Notes: generated by a model from the letters alone, not told the origin. A stretch of 23,865 nucleotides of DNA from Dimargaris cristalligena (GCA_027576995.1 JANBQC010000442.1:1-23865), one strand, 5' to 3'; numbered from the stretch's first letter, positions 9,082 through 19,053 are shown. Program-made: numbers and translations.

Positions 9082-11363
9082 ATGGACTTCCCAACGCAAC
9101 CCCGTCCGGACCAGCCTTCGACGGTCGGCCTTTCCAGGGGCTCCTCGACCTCACCCCGTGCTACGGATCTTCTGGCCGCCTATTCCTTGTCCGCTAACAA
9201 CTCCCCAGTAGCAGCGACCAGTCCTTTAACCAGTGGAGGAGTGCCCCTACAACGCCGGGCCACCACCACCTCCTCCCAAGCCGCCCCGCCGTTCCGACCC
9301 GTGCCCGTCACCTCCGGCGGTTATTTCGCCTCCACTCCCATCCCCATGGACATGACCCAGTCCTCGCCCATGCCCACCACACTATCCCCCACCCCGTCCA
9401 AGGCCCTTGCCAAGCGCAATGTCAAGGACTTCACCTTTGGCCGCATTTTAGGCGAGGGCTCCTACTCCACCGTAAGTATCCGTCCACCCCCAGGGCATAT
9501 TATCCGGCAATCTCATTATGGTAGGAAGCGGGGGTGTCCTGGAGAGTTTATTTCGTAGCTTCTTCCATGGCACTATCGCCCCTCTCTTGTTTTCCTCGTC
9601 CATTCCGCTTTTTTTCTTTCTTTGTGTCATCGCAGCTTCTTCGGCGATTAGTGTGTGCATCATAGTCACACGTACCACCAGACGCTCAGTCTTTTGTAGG
9701 CACGCAAAATGCAACTGGCCAAATTCATTGCAGTCCATGGTCCTAATTATATCACGCTACCCCTTTATTTCCCTCGCTGGCTACTCGTGGCCCATTGTGA
9801 TATCCTCCTCGCCTTGCAGGTCATGCTCGGTACTGACAAGACCAACGGTCAGCGGTACGCCGTCAAGATACTGGACAAGCGCCATATCATCAAGGAAAAG
9901 AAGACCAAATACGTCAATATCGAGAAAAACACCCTCAGTCGACTGAGCCATCCCCTCATTGTGCGGCTACATTACGCATTCCAAGATTCCACCAACCTGT
10001 ATTTTGTTCTCGACTATGCCGAAAATGGCGAGCTGCTGGCTCTGATACGACGATTCACCCAGCTCCCTGAACCATGTGTCCGCTTTTACATGGCCGAGAT
10101 TATCACGGCTGTCGAGTATCTGCATCACAAGCACGTTGTTCACCGGGACCTTAAACCCGAAAATATTTTACTGGGCCAGGACATGCACATCAAACTCACC
10201 GATTTCGGGACCGCCAAGCTAATGGATAATGAACCTGCCCCCGACGCCCGCTCTAATTCATTCGTGGGTACCGCCGAGTACGTCTCGCCCGAGCTTCTAA
10301 CTGACAAGGCCGTGGGGCGGAGCTCTGACATTTGGGCCATTGGGTGTATTCTGTACCAACTTCTCGCCGGCAAACCCCCGTTCAAAGGCAGTAATGAATA
10401 CCAAACTTTCCAAAAAATTATCCGCCTGGAGTACACCATTCCCGACCACTTCTCCCCGGAGGCCCGCGATTTAGTTACTCGATTACTGGTAGGTGCTGAT
10501 CCACGTTATAGCCCGAAACCCGGGAGTAAGGCTCCTCCTAGGAGCATTATTAGCCTGCATAGTTTACTCTACCCCTCACTCGGGCTGCTCTGGTCAGGGA
10601 TGCTGCTACCATCACCCGATCAAGTATACAGCCCTGACTGGTCAACCAATAATATATACTACAATCTCGTATTCTAATTACAATTACATATTAATATATA
10701 TATATATATCATCTGTTTGCCTACATTTTCATACATTTTACCCAGGTCCTAAACCCCCTCCAACGGCTGGCGGCCAGTGATAGTGATTTGTCGGCCATCA
10801 AGAATCATCCCTTTTTCCACGGCCTAGACTGGGATGTCTTGCATCTTCAAACCCCGCCGGAATTGCCCGCCGAAGATCCCGAGGAGGTTGGCGACCCTGG
10901 CATGGGGGATGCCGTCGATTATATCGATGATTCAGATTTCTTCCAGCGTCTTCAGCACGTTCCCTTGGGCTATGCCCCGGCTGAGCTCACCGTTCCCTCT
11001 TTACAGGATTACAGTCTCCAGACGCCCTTTCGGAACACCACGGCCGAGGTCTTACAGCCCATCTCGGAACCCCCGCTGAGGCTAGCTAGTCCGACCGTCC
11101 AGTCCCCTCCTCCTGTCATCACCTCCCCGCCCCCCAACCGAGTCATCTCGAACTACTATGATCCCAACCCGTCCCAGTCCACCCTGTCCTACTCCTCCAC
11201 CCGGTCCCCGCCCGACCCGCATTTCCACAACCTTCATCATTGTGAGCAGGCCTTTAACGAAGGCGGTAAATTGTCGCAGTCCGCCCAACCGTGGACGTGG
11301 CGCGGGCGTCTAAGGATGAAAACCGCCTGGCTGTGCCCCTGCTTCTGTAGCAACCGTACTTGA
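9082..11363 (+). CDS. PDK1/PKH-type AGC protein kinase (3-phosphoinositide-dependent kinase 1 family)
   Basis: Three exons: 9082-9471, 9820-10488 and 10746-11363. The introns (348 and 257 nt) are both phase 0, with donors GTAAGT and GTAGGT and CAG acceptors. The product is 558 residues and 9082 is the first in-frame ATG. Residues 1-112 are a Ser/Thr/Pro-rich disordered N-terminus. The kinase domain runs from about 117: glycine loop GEGSYST, catalytic Lys146, HRDLKPEN at 238-245, DFG at 258-260, activation-loop motif ANSFVGTA-like with Ser277 (counterpart of human Ser241), and SPE. The helix-C segment KRHIIKEKK matches PDK1 closely and supplies most of the PIF pocket. Exon 3 completes the domain with an HPFF motif and an LQTPPEL segment as in human PDK1. 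PDK1/PKH kinases phosphorylate the activation loops of other AGC kinases. The tail after about residue 430 is Pro/Ser-rich, ends WLCPCFCSNRT, and shows no recognisable PH domain. The 3' end could be mis-called if a further intron exists; the kinase part is secure. Confidence 0.93.
10690..10709. repeat. AT/TA-rich repeat in PDK1 intron 2
   Basis: A run of about nine TA dinucleotides near the 3' end of the second PDK1 intron. Simple sequence. Confidence 0.7.
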
Positions 11364-12274
11364 TGTGCCCGTTTGCGTTTATATTTTTTTATTAATTCAT
11401 CTCAATATTTCCCCTGTTTCTGTGCAGGCAGTCCTATCTTATCGAGGTATGTTTCTTCTCTTTCAAGCATGTTTACCATCGCTTGACTTGCGTTTCTGTC
11501 TTACCCTTTGAATCCTATTCGATGGGTTTCCTGGGGCGTGTTTACTATTAAATCCTTCTAGGGTTTTATTTTTATCATTTTTCGTTTCTTGCTGGGCTCC
11601 TTCTCACTTATTGCTTCTAGATTTGTGCTCTTTTCATCAACATGACCTACCCCGTTTGGTCCCAACGACCTATGGATAATCCATGTATTCCCTATTTCTT
11701 CTCTCTCTCTCTCTCCTCCGATTTCCCCTTAGTTCATCTTACTTTTATTTATATTTTGGATCTTTGTAACTTTATTAGTAGTTTCTTATTGGTAATACGG
11801 TTTGTTATCCTCTCAGGCGGATAGTTCGACTATTTCCCCCCTGACCCTCTGACGCTAGCTGTCATTTGAGCTTTATTTATTTCTTAGCCCAAGTATACTG
11901 GGCTATTCGTTACCTTACATCCACTCCCCGCCATCTACCCTCTGTTCGCAAGGTTTGAAGACTCTGACATTACATCTACTTCCCATGTTTGGCGGTATAC
12001 AAACGGATGAATGATAATAACCATCCTCCGACATTTCTACTTCGCACTAGCCACTTTAACCGCCCTTTCATATTCAGATCTTTTTTCGTTGTATAATTAG
12101 TACCCCTTTTGATTTTAGCTACTCTATTGTGTTATCCCGGTGTCTTATATCTGCATATATTCTTATACATACCATTGATTTCCTGACTGTTACATTAAAA
12201 ATCAATTGATATATCTTGTGTAGTTCGAGTACGCCATGTTTGATTGCAAAATGGACCGTCTTTGAATATAAAGC

Positions 12275-12291
12275 GGGGGGAGGGGGGGGGG
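12275..12291 (+). repeat. Poly-G run (G6 A G10)
   Basis: Sixteen Gs interrupted by a single A, on the plus strand in otherwise AT-rich spacer. It has G-quadruplex potential, though it could also be inflated by sequencing or assembly error in a homopolymer. Confidence 0.8.
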
Positions 12292-12357
12292 TTTGAAGTC
12301 ACTTGTCTTGCTATGATTGACCGCAAGCCGCTGGGTATACCTCTGTCGTTTTTTTAA

Positions 12358-12401
12358 CACACTAGATAACTGGCCTCCTTATTGAGTTATCCAATAGTGT
12401 G
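12358..12401. repeat. Imperfect inverted repeat (hairpin)
   Basis: The left arm 12358-12371 (CACACTAGATAACT) pairs with the right arm 12385-12401, apart from a three-base bulge, leaving a 13-nt loop. It is preceded by a T7 run. It is non-coding, between the PDK1 3' flank and the tRNA gene, with no known function. Confidence 0.6.
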
Positions 12402-12588
12402 CGATGATGAAGCAGTCTGCTCAGTATAGCTGCAAAAGTGAAATGAGACTGTCAATATTGGATCATCTATAAAAAGGCTCGGCAATTACGCCAAGAACCT
12501 GGACGTAGCCTCCTGTGGGAGTTTCACTTGACTATTCGTCTGCTAAAATAGTGCAACCGACAAATATTTCCCCATTAGAAAAAAAATC

Positions 12589-12594
12589 AAAAAA
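12589..12594 (-). terminator. RNA polymerase III terminator of tRNA-Gln
   Basis: On the minus strand a T6 run starts two bases after the mature 3' end of the tRNA and is followed two bases later by a T8 run (12586-12579). This is the normal pol III termination signal with a back-up. Confidence 0.88.
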
Positions 12595-12596
12595 TG

Positions 12597-12669
12597 AGGT
12601 CGAACCGAGATTCGAACTCGGGTCACGGGAATCAGAATCCCGTGTGATAACCAACTACACTATTCAACC
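12597..12669 (-). tRNA. tRNA-Gln, anticodon CUG
   Basis: A 73-nt intronless cloverleaf on the minus strand. The acceptor arm GGTTGAA pairs with TTCGACC (one G-T wobble), with discriminator T. The D arm is GTG/CAC with the A-box-like TAGTGTAGTTGG. The anticodon stem CGGGA/TCCCG closes the loop TTCTGAT, with U33 and anticodon CTG (reads CAG). The variable loop is four bases. The T stem CCGAG/CTCGG closes the loop TTCGAAT and supplies the B box. CCA is not encoded, as usual in eukaryotes. The acceptor, anticodon loop and T arm resemble eukaryotic tRNA-Gln. A pol III T-run follows. Confidence 0.95.
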
Positions 12670-13387
12670 GCCATGGAAAGGTTTTTTGGTTAACATTATT
12701 ACAAAAAGCACTTGTTTTACTATGATAACTTGACAGTTACGATGCTGGGAGGGCTCAATCTTGGTATTGCTATAGTCCACAGTTTAGGACCATATTTCTT
12801 GAATTTAACACTGTTTCTAGGTATATTATATTTGATATAATACCTCCACCTCGATTCAAGTATATGCAATTTTGCTGACACTTTTAAGACACCGCCATTC
12901 AAGGGAGTGTACAAAACCATAACAGCCATTCGTCAGATGGTACTCAAGTATTAGCGTACAGCCCTCGCTATTGATGGATGGCATTAGACGGGTCTCAAAA
13001 GCTTGGTAACGCGTCGTTACTGCTCGCAACCACTCGGTAGACATAGTATATGTGGCTTGGGTGGCAGATTAACGATGTTTAGTCAGAGGGTGTGAGGAGG
13101 CCATTAATAAGCCAGTATAAACTCCGCGGATATACCGTGGCCAAAGAACTACTACGCCTATCCCCCGTGGTACCTTTTGACTTGTGCGTGTTTCGCTGCC
13201 ATCTTCGACTTCTACCCCTCCCCCTTTCTCTTACCTTCTATTGACACTACATTGATTCCACGCCGGACTTCCACCTTCTCCTTATCCACATTCAATTAAA
13301 CTATCATTGTCTGTTTTCCAACCCCAACTCATTTCCTACTCATCCGCTTCGTATCATCTCGCATCCACCCCTCTCAAACAGTTAAAC
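12670..13387. other. Spacer and promoter region of RPT5
   Basis: No coding sequence. The part near 13190-13387 is pyrimidine-rich and free of ATG, as expected for the RPT5 leader. A TATAAAC element is at 13116-13122. A GGTGGCAGA sequence at 13060-13068 is one mismatch from the yeast proteasome element. The left part is the upstream flank of the minus-strand tRNA gene. Confidence 0.6.
13116..13122 (+). promoter_or_regulatory. TATA-like element upstream of RPT5
   Basis: TATAAAC about 266 nt upstream of the RPT5 ATG, followed by the pyrimidine-rich ATG-free leader at 13190-13387. Position is plausible, but no transcription start is known. Confidence 0.4.
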
Positions 13388-15750
13388 ATGTCTGAAAAGA
13401 GCGCCCTGGAGAAGGCCCTCGAGGCCAGCTCATCTACCACCGGGGGCCAGTTCGAAGATCTGGATGCCGAGATCCTCCGTTCGAGTACCGAAGACATTGG
13501 CAACCGGACCCGCCTCATTGAGAATGAGATTAGAGTACGTTCGAGTCCTTTTCTAGTTTTTCTACCCTGGTTGATGACTATCACTTACCGTAGCCCGTTA
13601 CCGGGAATTGGTCCCCTGGCAATCTTGTCCTTATTCTGTTTTGCTTTGGATATAATTATACATTTGGAAATGCGTTCAAACTCCCTTAGGTTATGAAGAG
13701 CGAGCAGTCCCGACTTCAACACGAGAAGAGCGCCATGATTGAAAAGATCAAGGATAACCAACAGAAGATTGCCATGAACCGGCAACTACCGTACCTAGTT
13801 GCTAATGTCGTCGAGGTAGGTATTCCGCGAAACTTGCAGTCAGTTCATAATGGTTACCCAGTTTAACCGATGCGTATCTGCTATTCTCTAATAGCCATCC
13901 TTCTATACCCCCATCACCCTTACCCTATATGTGAATCCTGTTCGTAGATTCTCGATATGAATCCCGACGATAACGACGATGACGGTGCCAACGTCGACCT
14001 GGATTCCCAACGGCAGGGCAAGTGCGCTGTGATCAAGACTTCCACCCGGCAGGTACGTAATCATTATCCGATTAAACAGTCCGGTCCGTCCTTGATAGTA
14101 TTTGGTGGCCATTGGTTTTGCTTTGAGCGTATCGGCCCGCCACGCGTATATGTTTAAGTACACTGCTAATCCTTTACCGTTTAACATTTGGCTAATCCTA
14201 TAACGGTTTCTGATTTTAGACGATTTTCCTGCCTCTTATTGGGCTGGTTGAGGCGGAGGACCTCAAGGCCGGCGATCTCATCGGTGTTCACAAGGACAGT
14301 TACCTAATTCTGGAAAAGCTTCCCGCCGAGTAAGTGCATTTACTTGGTGGCATTTATTACACCTACCTTTGACCCATGATGACGGATAACATAGCCGCAT
14401 CAAAATGCTGTTGCATATCCCCAGCTTCTCTGACCTATTGTTGTATATTCTCGCCACTATTCCGTTCCATCTACATCTCATTCTACACTGTAGATACGAT
14501 TCCCGTGTCAAGGCGATGGAGGTTGACGAGAAGCCCACCGAAGACTATACCGATATTGGCGGTCTGGATAAGCAGATTGAGGAACTGGTGGAAGCGATTG
14601 TACTCCCCATGACCCACGCCGAACGATTCAAGAATCTGGGCATTCGACCCCCGAAAGGTAATCCTGAATTTTGTGATAATGCTGTATAATTATAGGACAA
14701 TGTGCTCGGCACTCTGGCCCAATACCAATGATACTTGCGCGTTATCTATCCCTATTTATATACCATAGTTCTTACTTGGTCATTCTATATGATTATTATC
14801 CATCCCCGTGATTTAAAATACCCTTACAATAGGAGCTCTCATGTACGGACCACCTGGTACTGGTAAAACCCTCCTGGCGCGTGCCTGTGCCGCCCAGACC
14901 AACTCCACATATCTCAAGCTGGCCGGTCCCCAATTGGTGCAGGTAAGTTACACCGGCTCTATGTTCTCCTGCGGGGTCTAAGGGTCCCTACGAGCGCGGC
15001 TGGAGTATACCGGCCTTTATCACCTTGACTGCTTTCCTTTGGTGTTCTTACGATTCTGGTTATTAGAACTGCTGAGCTGAGAAGTGTACCCCTTCTTTAT
15101 AGGATCCACCGCTTCTGCCACCCTTGAAAACCCCTTGTTGCTCAGTTGACTCATTCGGCGTTTATTTTTGGTTAAATACTTTTGGATGATTATGAACCCC
15201 CTAGATGTTCATTGGCGATGGTTCCAAATTAATTCGGGACGCGTTTGAATTGGCCAAGGAAAAGGCCCCCTCGATCATTTTTATCGATGAACTGGATGCC
15301 ATCGGTACCAAGCGTTTCGATTCGGAAAAGAGCGGCGATCGTGAAGTTCAACGTACTATGTTAGAACTTCTTAACCAGTTGGACGGGTTTGGTAGTGACG
15401 ACCGCATTAAGGTGATCGCGGCGACCAACCGGATTGATATTCTCGATCCAGCTCTCTTGCGCTCGGGGCGGTTGGACCGTAAGATTGAGTTCCCCCTACC
15501 GAATGAGGAAGCACGTGCCCGTATTCTGCAAATTCACTCGCGTAAGATGAACGTCGGACCGGATGTCAACTTTGAGGAACTGTCCCGCTGCTGTGACGAG
15601 TTCAACGGAGCCCAATGCAAGGCAGTATGTGTCGAAGCCGGTATGATTGCCCTACGCCGTGGTGCCTCCCAGCTTTGCCACGAAGACTTTATGGAGGGCA
15701 TCCAGGAGGTCCAAGCCAAGAAGAAGACTTCACTCCAGTACTTTGCCTAA
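13388..15750 (+). CDS. RPT5: 26S proteasome regulatory ATPase subunit RPT5 (PSMC3/6A)
   Basis: Seven exons: 13388-13534, 13690-13815, 13948-14052, 14220-14329, 14494-14657, 14833-14942 and 15205-15750. The introns are 132-262 nt with GT donors and AG acceptors. The product is 435 residues (yeast 434, human 439). 13388 is the first in-frame ATG. An N-terminal coiled coil (about 30-85) is followed by the OB domain carrying [25 protein letters not shown] sequence (about 107-126). The AAA+ domain has Walker A GPPGTGKT at 223-230, Walker B IIFIDE at 278-283, the ATNR sensor and the [10 protein letters not shown] arginine-finger region. The segment MFIGDGSKL is the pore-loop-1 region. This matches RPT5 rather than the other five RPT paralogues, including the LGIRPPKG block and the QAKKK C-terminal region. 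RPT5 is one of the six ATPases of the 19S base that unfold substrates and open the 20S gate. The C-terminus is LQYFA, so the penultimate residue of the HbYX tail is Phe rather than Tyr. Confidence 0.97.
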
Positions 15751-17498
15751 AATAGTTCGGCACATGTACCGTAACGGACTTGGGGATTTTCGACATTTTC
15801 TTCTGTGGCCCGTTCCTCTACAGTTCTATTTTTTTCCAACCTATTAAATGCGCTTCATGTAACCCCATACCCGAGCTATTCAACCGCAAGCGTGCTATGC
15901 TACTTGGTTTCAACGCATCTTTGATTTGAATCGCTAAGACACTTTTTAGCAATATTATCTTTACCTGTGTCTATCGTATCGAACTAAATACTAAATGTAT
16001 AAGCTTACTGTATTACAATTTGATGCGAAGTTATAATTAGTCTTCTGGTTGAACATCCGGGTTGAAGGTTCTCTAATTAGCCTAATCTAGAGTATTCAAG
16101 TCTACAAACGTACCCTAAAGCCAACCATTAGCCGGTCCAGGGCAATACCAGATAGGAAAGTGTACATATTCATGTGTAGTTGGACACGTACTAATGACAA
16201 ATATTAATATTGATGACCCGTAGAAGCACGATGTGGTCCCTTAAAATTGGTACAATGTGCTAAATAATTCAGGACCGTCCGTCAAATACGGTGCATTTAT
16301 AACGTAAACTGTTTTACGAGGGGAATGCACGAAAGTTCGGTAGGGATTTGGGAACAACAAAGTGGGCCTTTATCGAAGGAGAATGTCCACACTCCTATTA
16401 ATAATTGCTTATCCAAAAAGAACAACAGTTCCAAATCGAAGCGGATATGTTGGGCATGTTGTCGTATTGGTTGGTCCATAGCAGGAGACTAGGCCACACT
16501 GAATTCAACTCCTGAATTTCGCTGGTGGACAGGCATATTGGGACCCTTGCCACGGATCTGTCAACCCTTTCACCCCTACTCCGAAAGTGGAATTGCATCC
16601 CCCCTCCCCAACACGCTCTCGTGCCCATGTACCGTGTTTGGGAGGTGGTCGATGGTCGCGCGTCTCAGTAAGGAGTGAGTAGGAGAGGTGGTGCTTTGAC
16701 CCCAATTAAGGGGGTGGGCCCAGTGTGCGAATGGATATGTCCACGAATTATTGTGCAACGGTCGATTCCGATAAAAAGGATGGTTGGACGACTGCCCTAC
16801 TAAGAAGTCACCAATCAAAGGTAGAAAGACATACGCCTTAACCGAAACCCTAGAGTTCAAGTGCCGCTAAATAGCCGTGTACTAAAACACGATCCCATTG
16901 TAGGTATCCGCAGCCCAAGCTGGCCAAATGGATCTAATTCTGGGATGATCCGACATCTGAGCTATACTTCGTGACCATGGCAAGTTTGAGTGAATATATA
17001 GTGATTAAATGAATGGATTACCAGAACGTGCTATGTGCTATTTGGATACTAGTTGCTAATCAGTACCACTGTGTTGAATGGCCGGTCGTTTCAACCGAAT
17101 GATTCGTGGACTATTGCCCCTGGGCGAGCGGTAATGAATTCCAACAACTGATACATTCAGTCGGCAATACCAGGAGGCCCGCAAGGCATGTCAATTGGAA
17201 TCTAAACTAGATGGCCGAGCTGAAATCATAACAAATAGGTACTAGTAGAACAACGGAGACCATCGAAATGTTGCTCCTCGCTACCCCAGCAGCGGCTCTG
17301 TAGCTGATTTGAGGTTACGGAACGGTGGATGGGTTTGCTAATATAAATACCTCTAGCGGGGTCGTGCTCTGGAGCTGATTAATCCTAACCCGTCCTTGTT
17401 ATACTACTTGCTTCGTGACCTCCAGCAGATCGTCCACATTATTCCCATTATAGCTTGATTCCGGCTTAACCCCCATTCCTCAATAGATATATCCCAAT
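15751..17498. other. Spacer between RPT5 and the Cys-rich surface protein
   Basis: The first 100 nt are the RPT5 3' UTR, with an ATTAAA poly(A)-type hexamer at 15843-15848. The rest is non-coding by composition, with stop codons in all frames at short spacing; frames such as 16297-16860 on the minus strand overlap each other and match nothing known. The last 160 nt form the promoter and leader of the next gene, with a TATA box at 17342. Confidence 0.6.
17342..17349 (+). promoter_or_regulatory. TATA box of the Cys-rich GPI protein gene
   Basis: TATAAATA, a perfect consensus, 157 nt upstream of the ATG at 17499, with an ATG-free leader in between. The coding region shows biased, C-ending codons, consistent with strong expression from a TATA promoter. 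Confidence 0.65.
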
Positions 17499-18104
17499 AT
17501 GAAGGCCACCCTCGCTCTTTTCGCCATCGCTGCCTGCGCCGCCGTCACCGCCGCCCAAGAGGATTTCGAAGTGTGCCCCCAGTGCGCTGCTGACGATCTC
17601 GGCTGCCGTGCCCGCTGCATGGGTGTGCCCAACCCCAGCATCAGCCAGATTAGCAACACCACCGAGTGCGTCGCCAAGTGCAACGTGAAGGACCCTATGA
17701 TGGCCAACGTCTGCATGCAGAACTGCATTGCCAAGGAGTTCAACCCCGTTATGGGCCCCCCTCCCACGCACCCCAGCAAGGTGACCAAGTCTGAGCCCAT
17801 GCCCATGGAAGCCAAGGTTGGCGCCGAAACCCACGCCCACGAAGGTGGTGCTGTGTCGACCTCTTCCGTCGCCGCCCCCACTGGTACCGCCGCCGCCGCT
17901 GCCGCTGGTGTCACTGGTTCCGCTTATAAGCCGACTGGTTCCTGGTCGTCGCTCAAGGGCACTGCCAGTGCCACTGGTTCCAAGGGTTACAACGCCAAGG
18001 CCACTAGCTCCGACGACTCTAGCACTGGCGCTGCTTCTTCCCTGGTTGCCGGATCCTTCATGTCTTCCGTTGTCGCCGCCCTGGTTGCTAAGCAAATGCT
18101 TTAA
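17499..18104 (+). CDS. Small secreted cysteine-rich protein with GPI-anchor-type C-terminus
   Basis: Single exon, 201 residues. Residues 1-19 are a clear signal peptide with likely cleavage after TAA (before Gln20). The mature N-terminal domain (about 20-85) contains eight cysteines at 26, 29, 36, 40, 57, 61, 72 and 76, spaced CX2C-X6-CX3C-X16-CX3C-X10-CX3C, and one N-glycosylation sequon at NTT. Residues 86-175 are a Ala/Ser/Thr/Gly/Pro-rich stalk without Cys, likely O-glycosylated. The C-terminus has a small-residue omega region (SSTGAASS, 174-181) followed by a hydrophobic tail to the end, which fits GPI attachment. The layout is that of a fungal cell-wall or plasma-membrane surface protein; similar short Cys-rich GPI proteins are common in fungi and mostly uncharacterised. 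The cysteine pattern differs from what I know of CFEM. Codon bias suggests abundant expression. A TATA box and an AATAAA hexamer flank it. Function is not assigned. Confidence 0.88.
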   Translation: MKATLALFAIAACAAVTAAQEDFEVCPQCAADDLGCRARCMGVPNPSISQISNTTECVAKCNVKDPMMANVCMQNCIAKEFNPVMGPPPTHPSKVTKSEPMPMEAKVGAETHAHEGGAVSTSSVAAPTGTAAAAAAGVTGSAYKPTGSWSSLKGTASATGSKGYNAKATSSDDSSTGAASSLVAGSFMSSVVAALVAKQML

Positions 18105-18168
18105 ATTAGGTTTTATTATCGTTCAGCCATTTACATATTAATGATCTAATATTTTGTATATCGGTTTA

Positions 18169-18174
18169 AATAAA
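18169..18174 (+). promoter_or_regulatory. Poly(A) signal of the Cys-rich protein gene
   Basis: AATAAA 65 nt after the stop codon at 18104, in AT-rich sequence. Standard position for a polyadenylation hexamer. Confidence 0.65.
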
Positions 18175-19036
18175 CCATTAATTTGATTGAAACGTAGTTT
18201 ATTTCAATGGACACCGCGCCGATGTAGAGTGCACATATCCACAGATTATATATATATATAGACATATATATCGCGAGGTATTCAGCGATCTACAATTAGA
18301 GATGTTAAATTAACGTTGCATTCTAGCACCGCTTATATGATCTTAGAAGGTAATATAATCTAAATATTTTTAATAAAGATTAGTAAAGCAAAATTCTTAT
18401 GTATTACAAATGTAACGAGCTATAATTACACGGCGTTGTGAAACGATCTGTACCCAATTGTCTATAACTATAGTACGACCCCATTATCAGTTATTCGCCC
18501 ATTATGGTTCAAGAAAGTCCCGTCGTGATGGAACACTTTCATAAAGGGTATTGCTTTCTGCTGGCTTTCCTGGCTAATCGAGCCCCTTTGAACCACCTTA
18601 GGTTTTAGTGCTTTTATATAATAGGTAGATTTTAATTACATTTACCTGATTGTTGGGGCAGTTGTTCTATTAGCCCTTTCATTCTGTAAGGTACGACATG
18701 ATGGCTACGAGTGCATCGACTATACATGGATTCATACAGTTATCCTAATATCAATGGCAGTGAGCATCGCTGCAAATCCACGAGGTAATCCTACCCGGAT
18801 ATCTCCGAGAAATCGATTCTACGCACGTCGATTTGCCCCGACGTTGCTAAAAGCAAGTCACACTTACGCCGTTTGCTTAAAAGTGCGGCACTCTATCAAT
18901 AAGACCGACTACCCGTGTCCATTTATGAAGCGTATTTGATGCTAGCCAAGAAACCAAGTATATATATATAATGATGTTTTTTTCACTTTGCAGGGCAATA
19001 CAGTGGCGACCCCGGGTTGTGATTGGGCGGGGTGGG

Positions 19037-19053
19037 GGAGTCACAGCGAGTCA
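19037..19053 (+). promoter_or_regulatory. Two near-Gcn4/CPC1-type sites upstream of ASN1
   Basis: GGAGTCA (19037-19043) and CGAGTCA (19047-19053) each differ by one base from TGAGTCA, the bZIP general-amino-acid-control element. They are exactly 10 bp apart and about 300 bp upstream of the TATA box. Asparagine synthetase is a known target of Gcn4/CPC1-type control in fungi. The link here is inferred. Confidence 0.45.

Larger units (their letters stand above)
11364..12596. other. AT-rich spacer downstream of PDK1
   Basis: Presumed PDK1 3' UTR followed by non-coding sequence. The plus strand is pyrimidine-rich (including a CT run near 11699-11714) and lacks long open frames. A 19-nt segment at 11428-11446 has a good acceptor (TTCTGTGCAG) before it and a GTATGT donor after it, so it could be a UTR or alternative exon. 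A G6-A-G10 run is at 12275-12291. An imperfect inverted repeat with arms at 12358-12371 and 12385-12401 precedes the tRNA gene. No protein gene is supported. Confidence 0.6.

Noticed and set aside
11264..11279. Tiny intron in PDK1 exon 3 (GTAAAT to CAG)
   Set aside because: It would be about 16 nt, too short to splice. A longer alternative (GTGAGC at 11242 to 11279) is only 38 nt, well below the 132-348 nt of the other introns here.
14658..14832. Apparent stop codons interrupting RPT5, suggesting a pseudogene
   Set aside because: All six interruptions are clean GT-AG introns whose removal restores a 435-residue protein colinear with known RPT5.
17466..18095. 209-residue open frame on the minus strand opposite the Cys-rich protein gene
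   Set aside because: It is a Gly/His/Ala-rich mirror of a C-ending-codon-biased gene. The plus-strand frame has a signal peptide, ordered cysteines, a TATA box and a poly(A) signal, so the minus frame is an antisense shadow.
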